Notes: generated by a model from the letters alone, not told the origin. Numbered from the stretch's first letter, positions 33,354-42,640 are shown. The stretch: DNA of 64,000 nt from Agrococcus sp. SGAir0287 (GCF_005484985.1 NZ_CP027942.1:2170001-2234000); one strand, 5' to 3'. Numbers and translations are program-made.

Positions 33354-35678
33354 ATGGTCGATGTCGAACGCCGTCCACTGCTGCCGATGGCCGCGCACGT
33401 GCGCGGCAAGCGCAGCGCCGTCACGTGCCACCTGAAGTGCGCGAACGCGTGCCTCGGCGACGTGTGCAACACGTCGAGGAACGCGTACCTGCGCGACATC
33501 ATCGACGCCGAGCTCTCGCGCCGTACGCTGCTGGGCGCCGGCGTCGCGGGCACCGTCGCCCTCCTCACGACGCAGGCGATCGGCGCCGCCGCGCCCGCGC
33601 AGGCGGCCGCGCCCGTGCCGGGCGCCGCGTTCGGCTTCACGCCCATCGCCCCCGTGGCGGCGACGGTCGACGAGCTCACGGTGCCCGAGGGCTTCACGTA
33701 CCAGCCGATCCTGCGCTGGGGCGACCCGCTCTTCCTCGACTCCCCCGCCTTCGACGCGCTCGACCAGACCGAGGCGAAGCAGCGTCGCCAGTTCGGCTAC
33801 AACTGCGACTACACCGACATCCTGCGCATCGACGCGACGACGGCGCTGCTGTTCGTGAACCACGAGTACACGAACGAGCCGATCATGTTCCCCGCGGCCC
33901 AGATCGCGGACGATCCCGCGCGCGTTCGCGCCGTCGGACGCGCCGCGCACGGCCTCTCGGTCGTCGAGCTCGCGCGCGCGAGCGACGCGGATCCGTGGGA
34001 GCCCGTCGTGGGCGCGGCGCGCAACCGCCGCTTCCTCGACGACACGCCCTACCGGCTCACGGGCCCCGCTGCGGGCTCACCCCTGCTGCAGACGGTCGCG
34101 GACCCGACGGGCACGGTCGTGCTCGGCACGCTCGGCAACTGCGCGGGCGGCACGACGCCGTGGGGCACCATCCTCTCGGGCGAGGAGAACTTCAACGGCT
34201 ACTTCGCCGCGTCCGGCGCCACCGCGGCCGACCGGCGCTACGGGCTGACGTCGCCGACGACGGCGCGCGGCTGGGAGCTCGACGACCCGCGATTCGACAT
34301 CCGCACCCCCGGCTACGAGCACGAGGCGAACCGCTTCGGCTGGATCGTCGAGGTCGACCCGTTCGACCCCACCTCGACGCCGCGCAAGCACACCGCCATG
34401 GGTCGCATGAAGCACGAGGGCGCGAACGTGCACGTCGCCGCGAACGGCCGCGTCGCCGCGTACATGGGCGACGACGAGCGCTTCGACTACCTGTACAAGT
34501 TCGTGTCGGCCGGCACCTACGTCGAGGGCGACCGCGCGTCGAACATGACGCTGCTCGAGACCGGCGACCTCTACGTCGCGCAGTTCGAGGGCAACTCGAC
34601 CGTCGAGATCGACGGCTCGGGCAGGCTGCCCTCCGACGGCGCCTTCGACGGCGTGGGCCGCTGGCTGCCGCTCGTCGTGGGCGGCGTCTCGCAGGTCGCG
34701 GGCTGGGCGGCCGACGAGGTGCTCGTCAACACGCGCGGCGCCGCGGACCTCGTCGGCGCGACGAAGATGGATCGTTGCGAGGACGTCGAGCCGAACCCGC
34801 TGACCGGGCTGATCTACGTCGCGTGCACGAACAACTCGAACCGCGGGGTCGGCGCCAACGCCCCTGCCGACGAGGCGAACCCGCGCACGCAGAACCGCGA
34901 CGGCCACGTCATCGAGATCGCCGAGGACGGCGGCGACCACACCGGCACGACGTTCCGCTGGAGCATCCTCATGCTCTGCGGCGACCCGGCGCAGGGCGAC
35001 CAGACGTACTTCGCAGGCTTTCCCGTCGACCAGGTCTCCCCCATCTCCTGCCCCGACAACCTCGCGTTCGACTCGGAGGGCAACCTGTGGGTCTCGACCG
35101 ACGGCGCACCGAGCGGCATCGGCTACAACGACGGCCTCTTCCGCGTGCGCCTCGAGGGCGAGCAGCGCGGCCTCGTCGAGCAGTTCCTCTCGGTGCCCGT
35201 GCAGTCGGAGACGTGCGGTCCCGTGATCCACGACGACGAGTGGCACGTGTTCGTGGCCGTGCAGCATCCCGGCGAGGACGGCCTGTTCGACGCCCCGAGC
35301 TCGCTGTGGCCCGACTACGCGCCGGCGGGCGCGACGGGCGTCGACGGCACGTTCCACGGCCCGCGTCCGACGGTCGTGCAGGTGCTGCCGATCCCGGTCG
35401 AGCCGAGCCCGGAGCCCTCGACGCCGCCCTCGTCGGGGCAGCCGAGCGTGCCTCCGAGCACGGCACCGTCGCCGAGCGACGGCGTGAGCCCGTCGGTCTC
35501 CACCGCTCCCTCCGGCAGCGCCGGTGGCGCGTCGGGCTCCGGCGGGTCGGGCTCGCTCCCGCAGACGGGTGCCGGGATCACGGCGCCGCTCGTGGCCGCC
35601 GCGTCCGCCGCTGCAGCGGTCGGCGCGGGCCTGCTGGCGCGCCTGCGCTCGAAGGGTGCGGACGACCAGGAGGCGTAG
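33354..35678 (+). CDS. PhoX-like phosphatase (DUF839) with Tat signal and LPXTG anchor
   Basis: 774 residues. A Tat signal is present: Ser-Arg-Arg at ~55-57 (SRRTLLG), a hydrophobic stretch and AQAAA. It is preceded by a ~50-residue N-region with four cysteines, as in other actinobacterial PhoX proteins. The DUF839 core includes ILSGEENFNGYF, RFGWIVEVDPFDP, HEGANV and NPLTGLIYVACTNNS, DNLAFDSEGNLWVSTDG, residues of the Ca/Fe-dependent PhoX propeller. A Pro/Ser-rich wall-spanning linker precedes LPQTG at ~735, a helix and a short charged tail. It should be folded before Tat export and then wall-linked by sortase. Likely releases phosphate from external esters. GGAGGGG precedes ATG 33354. Confidence 0.88.
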   Translation: MVDVERRPLLPMAAHVRGKRSAVTCHLKCANACLGDVCNTSRNAYLRDIIDAELSRRTLLGAGVAGTVALLTTQAIGAAAPAQAAAPVPGAAFGFTPIAPVAATVDELTVPEGFTYQPILRWGDPLFLDSPAFDALDQTEAKQRRQFGYNCDYTDILRIDATTALLFVNHEYTNEPIMFPAAQIADDPARVRAVGRAAHGLSVVELARASDADPWEPVVGAARNRRFLDDTPYRLTGPAAGSPLLQTVADPTGTVVLGTLGNCAGGTTPWGTILSGEENFNGYFAASGATAADRRYGLTSPTTARGWELDDPRFDIRTPGYEHEANRFGWIVEVDPFDPTSTPRKHTAMGRMKHEGANVHVAANGRVAAYMGDDERFDYLYKFVSAGTYVEGDRASNMTLLETGDLYVAQFEGNSTVEIDGSGRLPSDGAFDGVGRWLPLVVGGVSQVAGWAADEVLVNTRGAADLVGATKMDRCEDVEPNPLTGLIYVACTNNSNRGVGANAPADEANPRTQNRDGHVIEIAEDGGDHTGTTFRWSILMLCGDPAQGDQTYFAGFPVDQVSPISCPDNLAFDSEGNLWVSTDGAPSGIGYNDGLFRVRLEGEQRGLVEQFLSVPVQSETCGPVIHDDEWHVFVAVQHPGEDGLFDAPSSLWPDYAPAGATGVDGTFHGPRPTVVQVLPIPVEPSPEPSTPPSSGQPSVPPSTAPSPSDGVSPSVSTAPSGSAGGASGSGGSGSLPQTGAGITAPLVAAASAAAAVGAGLLARLRSKGADDQEA

Positions 35679-35700
35679 CCGGGTGCAGCGGCGGCGCGCG

Positions 35701-36738
35701 TCAGCGGGCGAGCGCCGCCGCGACCTCCCGGTGCAGCTCGAGCAACGGCACGGTGCGCTCCTGCGGCCCGCGACCGAAGCCGCACTCCGTCGCGATGGCG
35801 AAGGGCGGCACCGCGCCCGCGGCCGCCGACGCGCGACGCAGCGCGCCCTCGACGCCGTCCTCGTGGTGCACGAGCCCGAGGATCGGCAGCGTCGCGCCCC
35901 AGCGGACGTCGGCGAGCGGCGCGAAGTACGCCGCGTCGTCGCGCTCGATGGGCACGGGCAGGTGCAGGAAGGACACCGTCCGCGTCGCAGCGCCCAGCAG
36001 CCCCGCGATGACGGCGGCGAGCGTGCCCGCGTCCTCGGGCTGCACGAAGTGCGCCTCCTCGACGTCGCCGTAGCAGAGGTGGTAGCCGAGCTCGACGTCG
36101 GTCGGCACCCATCCGCCGACCTCGACGAGCCGGTCGACGATGCCCTCGAGCGCGTCGCCCTCCCACCAGGGGTCGATGACGATGGCCGGCTCCCGGTGCC
36201 GCTCGAGGATCGCGAACTCGACCGCCGCATCCCATTGGACCGCGAGCGCGTCGTGGTCGATCGCCTCGAGGATGCGATCGAGCTCCGCGTGCAGCGCCGC
36301 GGCGTAGATCGGCTCGAACGCCGCCCGCGAGCCCGGCTCGAGGAAGGCGCCCACGATCGCGATCGGCGTCGGCAGCGAGACCTGGAAGCGCGTGCCCTGA
36401 GGCACGACGCCGTCCTGCTGCAGGTCGCGGAACGTCGCGTACGACGCGATCGCCGCGTCGGCGTAGCCGAGATCCGGCAGCTCGACGTCGCCGACGACGC
36501 GGAACGGGCGCACGTCGAAGCGGTCGCGGATGCGGTACCCGGGCTCGCCGACGCGCTCGAGGCCGGGCGTCCGATCGAATCGCAGGGTCTGGAACTGGAT
36601 CCAGTAGAAGCGCTCGCCCACCTCGCCGTCGGGGATGCGGGGCACGACGTCGAGATGCTCGACGACGGTGCGGAAGACGGATGCGGCGTCGGGCTGGGAG
36701 ACGCTGCCGACGAGATGGGTGGGACACGGGCTGCTCAT
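35701..36738 (-). CDS. MetE-like (cobalamin-independent methionine synthase family) protein
   Basis: 345 residues with a UROD/MetE-like TIM-barrel pattern. It resembles only the C-terminal catalytic half of MetE: N-terminal HLVGSVSQPDA, then DGEVGERFYWIQFQ, VQWDAAVEFAILE, GYHLCYGD (His-x-Cys, a zinc-site style motif) and a C-terminal ATECGFGRG, where MetE supplies its final zinc Cys. Lacking the N-terminal MetE half, it probably is not methionine synthase itself. Candidate roles are transfer of methyl groups or an uncharacterised thiol alkyl-transfer; unresolved. Convergent with the PhoX-like gene, 22 bp apart; alone on its strand. Confidence 0.72.
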   Translation of the reverse strand: MSSPCPTHLVGSVSQPDAASVFRTVVEHLDVVPRIPDGEVGERFYWIQFQTLRFDRTPGLERVGEPGYRIRDRFDVRPFRVVGDVELPDLGYADAAIASYATFRDLQQDGVVPQGTRFQVSLPTPIAIVGAFLEPGSRAAFEPIYAAALHAELDRILEAIDHDALAVQWDAAVEFAILERHREPAIVIDPWWEGDALEGIVDRLVEVGGWVPTDVELGYHLCYGDVEEAHFVQPEDAGTLAAVIAGLLGAATRTVSFLHLPVPIERDDAAYFAPLADVRWGATLPILGLVHHEDGVEGALRRASAAAGAVPPFAIATECGFGRGPQERTVPLLELHREVAAALAR

Positions 36739-36832
36739 GCGCCCATCATGCGCGCGCGGCGCCGCCGCTCCCAGCGGCGCCGCAACGCGGCGTCATGGAT
36801 GCTCGCGCGCCGCCTCCCGGGGCGCGACGACG

Positions 36833-37045
36833 TCAGCAGCAGCGGCCCTGCGGGTTCGCGTCCTGCCAGCGGTGGTAGTCGCGCCAGAACGCACGACGGT
36901 CGAGCGGCGGCCGCTCGGAATGGGCGGCGCGCTCGTGCGCGAGGTACGCCTCGTAGCGCGACTCCCCCGTGAGGCCTCGTGCGTACCAGGCGGCCGCCCG
37001 CCACGCACGCCGCAGGGCGTGCGCGGCGGCGGCGCGGTCGGGCAT
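36833..37045 (-). CDS. YbdD/YjiX-family small protein, CstA partner
   Basis: 70 residues, basic and aromatic-rich. ARGLTGESRYEAYLAHERAAH and FWRDYHRWQDANPQGRCC match the YbdD/YjiX (DUF466) pattern, ending in the usual double cysteine. It starts with ATG 37045, whose last base is shared with the cstA stop (TGATG). In E. coli the homologues sit beside the pyruvate transporters CstA and BtsT. Role unknown but clearly linked to the carrier. Confidence 0.9.
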   Translation of the reverse strand: MPDRAAAAHALRRAWRAAAWYARGLTGESRYEAYLAHERAAHSERPPLDRRAFWRDYHRWQDANPQGRCC

Positions 37046-39279
37046 CAGTGGCCCCGCGACGGCTGCTGGTCCTCGGGCAGCGCCGCCCACTCGCGCTCGA
37101 GCGCCTTCTCCTCCTTGGAGGCGAGGAACCCGGCCGGGGCGAAGCGGCGCGAGGGCACCGGCGGGTCCTCCTGGTCGACGATCTCGCGCGTGCGCCACGC
37201 GCGCAGCACCGCGAGGAGGCTCGTCGTGATCACGACGATCGCGAGCGACACGAAGATGATCGACAGCGTGCCCTGCACGGCCGTGTTGCGCACGACCGCC
37301 TCCATCGCCGCGACGGTCGGCGCCGTGCCGAACTGCTCCTCGCCGGATGCGAGCGCCTCGCGGAACGCCATGTGGTTGGCCCAGTAGCCGACCGCGGGCA
37401 CGGGCGAGAAGATCTTGAAGATCGACGCCGTGATCGTCACGACGGACACGAACGCGAGCGGCAGCCCGACGATCCACAGCCAGCGCCACGTGCCGCGGCG
37501 CGCGACGATCGTGAGCACGACCGCGAGCGCGATGGCCGCGAGCAGCTGGTTCGCGATGCCGAACAGCGGGAAGAGCGTGTTGATGCCGCCGAGCGGATCC
37601 GTGACGCCCATGAGCAGCACCGCGCCCCAGCCCGCGACCATGATCGCGGTGCAGATCCAGGCGCCGAGCCTCCACGACGTGTCCTTGAAGCGCTTCGCGA
37701 CGTTGCCGATCGAGTCCTGCAGCATGAAGCGGGCGACGCGCGTGCCGGCGTCGACGGCGGTGAGGATGAACAGGGCCTCGAACATGATCGCGAAGTGATA
37801 CCAGAACGACATCATCGACGCCCCGCCGATCCACTGCTGCAGGATGTGGGCGAGGCCGTACGCGAGGGTCGGCGCACCGCCCGTGCGCGAGACGATCGAC
37901 TCCTCGCCGACGTCCTGCGCCGCCTGCGCGAGCACCTCGGGGCTCGTCTGCACGCCGGCGAGCATGAGGCCGTTCACGAACTCCGCTGCGCCCTCGACCG
38001 TGCCGCCCGTCGCGGCCGCCGACGCGTTCATCGCGAGGTAGATGCCGCGGTCGATCGAGACGGCGGCGACGAGCGCCATGATGGCGACGAACGACTCCAT
38101 GAGCATGCCGCCGTAGCCGATGAAGCGCGTCTGACGCTCCTTCTCGACCATCTTCGGGGTCGTCCCCGACGAGATGAGCGCGTGGAAGCCCGACAGGGCG
38201 CCGCACGCGATCGTGACGAAGAGGAACGGGAAGAGGCTGCCGGACCACACGGGCCCCGTCTCGCCGCTCGCGAACTCCGTGAACGCGGGCACCGTGATCT
38301 CGGGGCGCACGAAGACGATCGCGACGGCGAGCATGACGATGACGCCGATCTTCATGAACGTCGAGAGGTAGTCGCGCGGCGCGAGCAGCACCCACACGGG
38401 CAGCACGGCGGCGATGAAGCCGTAGACGATGATGCCCCACGCGAGCGTCGTGCGGTCGAGGGTGAAGACGTCCTGCCCCCACTGCGTCTCGGCGACGGCG
38501 CCGCCGCCGACGATCGCGGCCATGAGCAGCACGAAGCCGATGATCGACACCTCGGTGATGCGACCCGGGCGGATCCACCGCAGGTACGCCCCCATGAACA
38601 GGGCGATGGGGATGGTCATCGCGACCGAGAAGACGCCCCACGGGCTCTCGCCGAGGGCGTTGACCACGACGAGCGCGAGGATCGCCGTGATGATGATCAT
38701 GATGAGCAGCGTCGCGACGATCGCGGCGGTGCCGCCGATCCGCCCGAGCTCGTCGCGCGCCATCTGTCCGAGCGAGCGGCCGCCGCGGCGCATCGAGAAG
38801 AACATGACGAGGTAGTCCTGCACCGCGCCGGCGAGCACGACGCCGACGATGATCCAGATCGTGCCGGGCAGGTAGCCCATCTGCGCCGCGAGCACGGGAC
38901 CGACGAGCGGACCGGCGCCGGCGATGGCGGCGAAGTGATGGCCGAAGAGGACGCGCCGATCGGTGGGCACGTAGTCCTTGCCGTTCGCGAGGTGCTCGGC
39001 CGGCGTCGCCCGCAGGTCGTCGGGCTTCACGATGTGCCGCTCGATGACCTTCGAGTAGAAGCGGTACGCGATGAGGTAGGTGCAGACCGCCGCGAAGACG
39101 AACCAGATGGCGTTGACGGTCTCGCCGCGGACGACGGCGAGCATGACCCACGCGAGACCGCCCAGCAGGGCGATCCCCGCCCAGAGCGCGATCTTCGCGG
39201 GCGTCCACCGCGTCCTCGTCATCGGCACGGCCGCCGGGGGCAGCTCGCGATCCTGCTTGGGGGTCGTGTCGGTGCTCAT
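37045..39279 (-). CDS. cstA: carbon starvation protein A, pyruvate/peptide transporter
   Basis: 744 residues with about 16-18 helices. Conserved CstA blocks: GKDYVPTDRRVLFGHHFAAIAGAGPLVGPVLAAQMGYLPGTIWIIVG near the N-terminus, and FHALISSGTTPKM, YGGMLMESFVAIMALVAA and FEALFILTAVDAGTRVARFMLQD later. Related E. coli proteins (CstA, BtsT) import pyruvate with protons under carbon limitation. ATG 39279 has AGGAG 9 nt upstream. Followed by its DUF466 partner with a 1-nt overlap. Confidence 0.94.
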   Translation of the reverse strand: MSTDTTPKQDRELPPAAVPMTRTRWTPAKIALWAGIALLGGLAWVMLAVVRGETVNAIWFVFAAVCTYLIAYRFYSKVIERHIVKPDDLRATPAEHLANGKDYVPTDRRVLFGHHFAAIAGAGPLVGPVLAAQMGYLPGTIWIIVGVVLAGAVQDYLVMFFSMRRGGRSLGQMARDELGRIGGTAAIVATLLIMIIITAILALVVVNALGESPWGVFSVAMTIPIALFMGAYLRWIRPGRITEVSIIGFVLLMAAIVGGGAVAETQWGQDVFTLDRTTLAWGIIVYGFIAAVLPVWVLLAPRDYLSTFMKIGVIVMLAVAIVFVRPEITVPAFTEFASGETGPVWSGSLFPFLFVTIACGALSGFHALISSGTTPKMVEKERQTRFIGYGGMLMESFVAIMALVAAVSIDRGIYLAMNASAAATGGTVEGAAEFVNGLMLAGVQTSPEVLAQAAQDVGEESIVSRTGGAPTLAYGLAHILQQWIGGASMMSFWYHFAIMFEALFILTAVDAGTRVARFMLQDSIGNVAKRFKDTSWRLGAWICTAIMVAGWGAVLLMGVTDPLGGINTLFPLFGIANQLLAAIALAVVLTIVARRGTWRWLWIVGLPLAFVSVVTITASIFKIFSPVPAVGYWANHMAFREALASGEEQFGTAPTVAAMEAVVRNTAVQGTLSIIFVSLAIVVITTSLLAVLRAWRTREIVDQEDPPVPSRRFAPAGFLASKEEKALEREWAALPEDQQPSRGH

Positions 39280-39359
39280 GCGCGTCGTCTCCTATGACGA
39301 AGGTGGGGCGTCCCCCAGCGTAGGCGATGCGCGCGCCGAGCATCCTCGATGCGCGCGCG

Positions 39360-39749
39360 TCAGTCGACGACGACGACCCAGTCGGAGACCGCCTCGCCGT
39401 CGGAGGCGTCGCCGACGCCGTCGATCTCGAGGCGCGCGGTCGCGAGGCCATCCGAGCCGGCTGTGACGATCGGCCCCTCCGAGCAGGCGACGACGTACTC
39501 GGTCTGCTCGTCGGGATCGTGGATCGCGAGGCACCACTCGCCCGACTCCGCCTCGAGCGCCGTGAACACGACGCCGTCCCGCTCGCCCACCGCGTACTCG
39601 GCAGCGATCGGCGTGGGCGGCTCGACCCAGCCGGGCAGCGTCGCTGGGTCCGCCGTCGTCACCGAGGGCGGCTCGGACGCTGCGCACCCCACGAGCACGA
39701 TCCCCGCGGCTCCGATCGAGGCGAGCAGGGCCAGGCGTCGTCGCTGCAT
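39360..39749 (-). CDS. small hypothetical lipoprotein
   Basis: 129 residues. A lipoprotein signal peptide (QRRRLALLASIGAAGIVLVGC) ends with lipobox LVGC at ~22, followed by a short flexible linker and a small beta-rich domain with two cysteines (EWCLAIH, VVACSEG) that could pair. No family recognised. It lies 35 bp after metI on the same strand and 80 bp before cstA, so it may be the last gene of the methionine operon or an independent gene; no clear ribosome site was seen. Function unknown. Confidence 0.72.
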   Translation of the reverse strand: MQRRRLALLASIGAAGIVLVGCAASEPPSVTTADPATLPGWVEPPTPIAAEYAVGERDGVVFTALEAESGEWCLAIHDPDEQTEYVVACSEGPIVTAGSDGLATARLEIDGVGDASDGEAVSDWVVVVD

Positions 39750-39784
39750 GCCGGAAACGCTAGCGACGACGCCTGGACGCTCGG

Positions 39785-40456
39785 TCAGTGCCGCAGGATG
39801 CGGCGGGCGAGGAGATTGCCGAGCGCCTGCACGATCTGCACGACGACGACGATGATCACGAGGGCGCTCAACGTGACCACCGGGTTGAACTGGCGGAAGC
39901 CGTACGCGATGGCGTAGTTGCCCACGCCCTCGCCGCCGATGATGCCCGCGACGGCCGACATGTCGATGATCGCGACGACCGCGAACGTGTAGCCGAGCAC
40001 GAGCGGCCCGAACGCCTCCGGCAGGATGACCGTGCCGATGATGCGCCACGGCCCGGCTCCCATGGCGCGCGCCGCCTCGATGACCCCGGGGTCGACGGAG
40101 ACGAGGTTCTGCTCGACGATGCGCGCGATGCCGAACGTCGCGGCGAAGGAGATCGCGAAGATCGCCATGGCGTTGCCGAGGCCGGTGCCGATCGTCGCCC
40201 TGGCGACGGGCTGCAGCGCCGCGAGCAGGATGATGAACGGCACGGGTCGGAACGTGTTCACCAGCACGTTGAGCACCCAGTACACGACCGGCTGCTGCAG
40301 CACGCCGCCGCGACGCGTGACGTAGACGGCAGTGCCGAGCACGAGGCCGAGCGCACCTCCGATGAGCAGCGAGACCGCGACGAGCCACAGGGTGATGCCC
40401 GTCTGCTCGAGCAGCGCGGGGAGCAGCTCCTGGATTTCCGCGACGAGATCGCTCAT
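39785..40456 (-). CDS. metI: methionine ABC transporter permease
   Basis: 223 residues with five or six helices. The ABC permease EAA loop reads EAARAMGAGPWRIIGTVILPEA, preceded by NVLVNTFRPVPFIILLAALQP and followed by YTFAVVAIIDMSAVAGIIGGEGVGNYAIAYGFRQF, both MetI hallmarks. Together with MetN and MetQ it imports D/L-methionine. ATGA overlap with metN. Confidence 0.93.
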   Translation of the reverse strand: MSDLVAEIQELLPALLEQTGITLWLVAVSLLIGGALGLVLGTAVYVTRRGGVLQQPVVYWVLNVLVNTFRPVPFIILLAALQPVARATIGTGLGNAMAIFAISFAATFGIARIVEQNLVSVDPGVIEAARAMGAGPWRIIGTVILPEAFGPLVLGYTFAVVAIIDMSAVAGIIGGEGVGNYAIAYGFRQFNPVVTLSALVIIVVVVQIVQALGNLLARRILRH

Positions 40457-41484
40457 GCCGGTACCTCCGTCACGGTCACGCCCGCGCCGATGCCGGCGAG
40501 GGCGTCGCGGATCGCGGCGTCGTCGCCGTCGACCGCGATGGTGAGCAGGCCGTAGACGCGGCCCTGGATGTCGTCGACGCCGCCGTGCACGAGGTGGAAG
40601 TCGACGCCGGCGCGCGCGAGGGCGCCGAAGACGCGTGCCTCGCTCGCGCCCTCGTCGGTGAAGGCGATCGTGAAGAGCCTGCCGCTCGTGCGCGCGCGCA
40701 GCTCGACGAGGGCGTCGCCCTCGGGCAGCGCGCGCACGACCGTGCGCACGAAGCGCTTCGCCGTGTCGGTCTGCGGACGGGTGAAGACGTCGTACGTCGG
40801 CCCCGCCTCCACGACGCGGCCGGCCTCCATGACGGCGACCTTCGTGGCGATGCGCGCGATGACGTCCATCTCGTGCGTGATGACGACGATCGTGACGCCG
40901 AGCTCGCGATTGACGCGCGCGAGCAGGTCGAGCACCTCGTCGGTCGTCTCGGGGTCGAGCGCGCTCGTCGCCTCGTCCGCGAGCAGGATCGACGGGTTCG
41001 CGGCGAGCGCCCGAGCGATGCCGACGCGCTGCTGCTGGCCGCCCGAGAGCTGCTCGGGGTAGGCGTCGGCCTTGTCCTCGAGCCCGACGAAGCGCAGCAG
41101 CTCGTCGACCCGCTCGCGCCGCTCGGCGCGCGGCGTCCCGACGACCTCCAGCGGGTAGGCGACGTTCGCCCGCACCGTCCGGGAGCGCAGGAGGTTGAAG
41201 CGCTGGAAGATCATGCCGATGCCCTGCCGCAGCTCGCGCTGCGCCTTGGCGTCCAGGCGCGTCACGTCGACGCCGTCGATCTCGATCGAGCCGCTCGTCG
41301 CGGGCTCGAGGCCGTTCACGAGCCGCACGAGCGTCGACTTGCCCGCGCCCGAGTACCCGATGACTCCGAACACGTCGCCGCGCTCGACGTCGAGCGAGAC
41401 CGCGTCGACGGCGGTGACGGCCGCGTCCGAGCGTCGCCGACCCGGATAGGTCTTCGTCACGTCGCGGATCGCGATGTGCGCCAT
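40453..41484 (-). CDS. metN: methionine ABC transporter ATP-binding protein
   Basis: 343 residues. Walker A is GYSGAGKST, the signature LSGGQQQRVGIARALA, Walker B ILLADEATSALDPET and the switch His in VITHEMDV. The C-terminal ~95 residues form the NIL domain that senses methionine and inhibits transport. ATG 41484 has AGGAG 4 nt upstream. Drives uptake through MetI. Lies 66 bp after metQ, with a hairpin between. Confidence 0.94.
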   Translation of the reverse strand: MAHIAIRDVTKTYPGRRRSDAAVTAVDAVSLDVERGDVFGVIGYSGAGKSTLVRLVNGLEPATSGSIEIDGVDVTRLDAKAQRELRQGIGMIFQRFNLLRSRTVRANVAYPLEVVGTPRAERRERVDELLRFVGLEDKADAYPEQLSGGQQQRVGIARALAANPSILLADEATSALDPETTDEVLDLLARVNRELGVTIVVITHEMDVIARIATKVAVMEAGRVVEAGPTYDVFTRPQTDTAKRFVRTVVRALPEGDALVELRARTSGRLFTIAFTDEGASEARVFGALARAGVDFHLVHGGVDDIQGRVYGLLTIAVDGDDAAIRDALAGIGAGVTVTEVPA

Positions 41485-41511
41485 GCTGCTCCTCTCGTGG
41501 GACGCGCGAAC

Positions 41512-41537
41512 GCGGGCACCGGTGGATCGGTGCCCGC
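41512..41537 (-). terminator. intercistronic hairpin between metQ and metN
   Basis: GCGGGCACCG (41512-41521) and CGGTGCCCGC (41528-41537) form a perfect 10-bp stem with a 6-nt loop, 14 nt past the metQ stop and 28 nt before metN. Such a structure could partly end transcription or protect the metQ message, giving more binding protein than transporter. Confidence 0.55.
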
Positions 41538-41550
41538 GGACGCGTCGCTG

Positions 41551-42450
41551 CTACTGCTGGTCGCGGATCGACTGCTCGACGTCGGCCAGCGACGCCTGCA
41601 GCTCGTCGGCGGGCGTGGTCGCGAGCACCGCCGTGCCGCCCGACTGCTCGACGACGCCGTCGGTGACGGCTTGCGTCGTCTGGTAGATCTCGACGAGCTG
41701 CTGCAGCACGTCATCGTCCACGTCGTCCGCTCGCACGGCGAAGATGTTCACGTACGGGAGGGCCGAGGGGTCCGACGGGTCGTCGGCAGCGATCTCCTCG
41801 TCGTCGCCCAGGTCCGCCTGGTCGAGGAAGTCGTTGTTCACGATCGCCGCGGCGGCCTCCGACAGCGACCCTGCCGTGAGCGCGGCGTCGAGCGCCTGCA
41901 CCTCGACGCGCGAGCCGTCCTCGACGTCCTCGAGCGTCGAGAACGGCGAGCCGCCGTCTGCGAGCTCGATGAGGCCCGCCGACTGCAGCACGAGCAGGCC
42001 GCGAGCCTGGTTCACGGTGTCGTTCGGCACGATGACGGTCGCACCGTCGGGGATGTCGTCGGCCGAGTCGTACTGCGTCGAGTACAGGCCCAGCGGGTAG
42101 ATCGCCGTCGCGCCGATCGGCTGCAGGTCCTCACCCGACGAGACGTTGTAGTCGGCGAGGTACTGGATGTGCTGGAACTGGTTGATGTCGAGGTCGCCCT
42201 CGGAGAGCGCCGGGTTCGGCTGCGTGTACTCGGTGAAGTCGACGATCTCGATCGCGATGCCCGCGTCGGTCACCGCATCCTCGTAGGTCGACCAGTACGG
42301 GTCGGAGGCGCCCACGACGCCGAGGCGCACAGGGTTCTCCTCCGTGCCGAGCTCGGCGTCGGAGCCACCGCTCGCGGCACCCGCGCAGCCGGCGAGCAGG
42401 AGGGTGGATGCGGCAGCGGCCGCGGCGAGGGATCGGGCGATGGTCGGCAT
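41551..42450 (-). CDS. metQ: methionine-binding lipoprotein MetQ
   Basis: 299 residues of the NlpA family. The lipoprotein signal ends in LLAGC (~22). Mature conserved parts include VRLGVVGASDPYW, IEIVDFTEYTQPNPALSEGDLDINQFQHIQYL, the binding-pocket segment FALNDTV-like IVPNDTVNQARGLLVLQ and YVNIFAVRADD. Anchored outside the membrane, delivers methionine to MetNI. CAGGAG lies 7 nt before ATG 42450. First gene of metQ-metN-metI. No S-box-type structure was recognised in its leader. Confidence 0.92.
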   Translation of the reverse strand: MPTIARSLAAAAAASTLLLAGCAGAASGGSDAELGTEENPVRLGVVGASDPYWSTYEDAVTDAGIAIEIVDFTEYTQPNPALSEGDLDINQFQHIQYLADYNVSSGEDLQPIGATAIYPLGLYSTQYDSADDIPDGATVIVPNDTVNQARGLLVLQSAGLIELADGGSPFSTLEDVEDGSRVEVQALDAALTAGSLSEAAAAIVNNDFLDQADLGDDEEIAADDPSDPSALPYVNIFAVRADDVDDDVLQQLVEIYQTTQAVTDGVVEQSGGTAVLATTPADELQASLADVEQSIRDQQ

Positions 42451-42583
42451 GGTGGTGCTCCTGGGACGTGCCTTGGGGGTCGCCTCCACGCTAGGAAGGG
42501 CGCACGCGGTCCGACCAATCGGGCCGTCACATGACGACATGCGCGCCTTGTGCGCAACGTCGCACCGCCGCGGAGCCTCCCCA

Positions 42584-42640
42584 GACCGCTCCTCGAGGTG
42601 CGAGCGCAGCGAGCCTCGAAAGGAGCCCACCGAAGCGGTC
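42584..42640. repeat. imperfect palindrome with dispersed repeat unit
   Basis: Outer arms GACCGCT (42584-42590) and AGCGGTC (42634-42640) enclose TCGAGG/CCTCGA. The core TGCGAGCGCAGCGAGCCTCG... recurs at 45141-45165 and 45531-45564. It lies at the end of the prepilin peptidase gene (stop 42639) and may terminate it. REP-like element. Confidence 0.6.

Noticed and set aside
42451-42638. SAM riboswitch upstream of metQ
   Set aside because: No S-box-type or other SAM-binding fold was recognised on the minus strand; the only structure is the REP-like palindrome at the far end.
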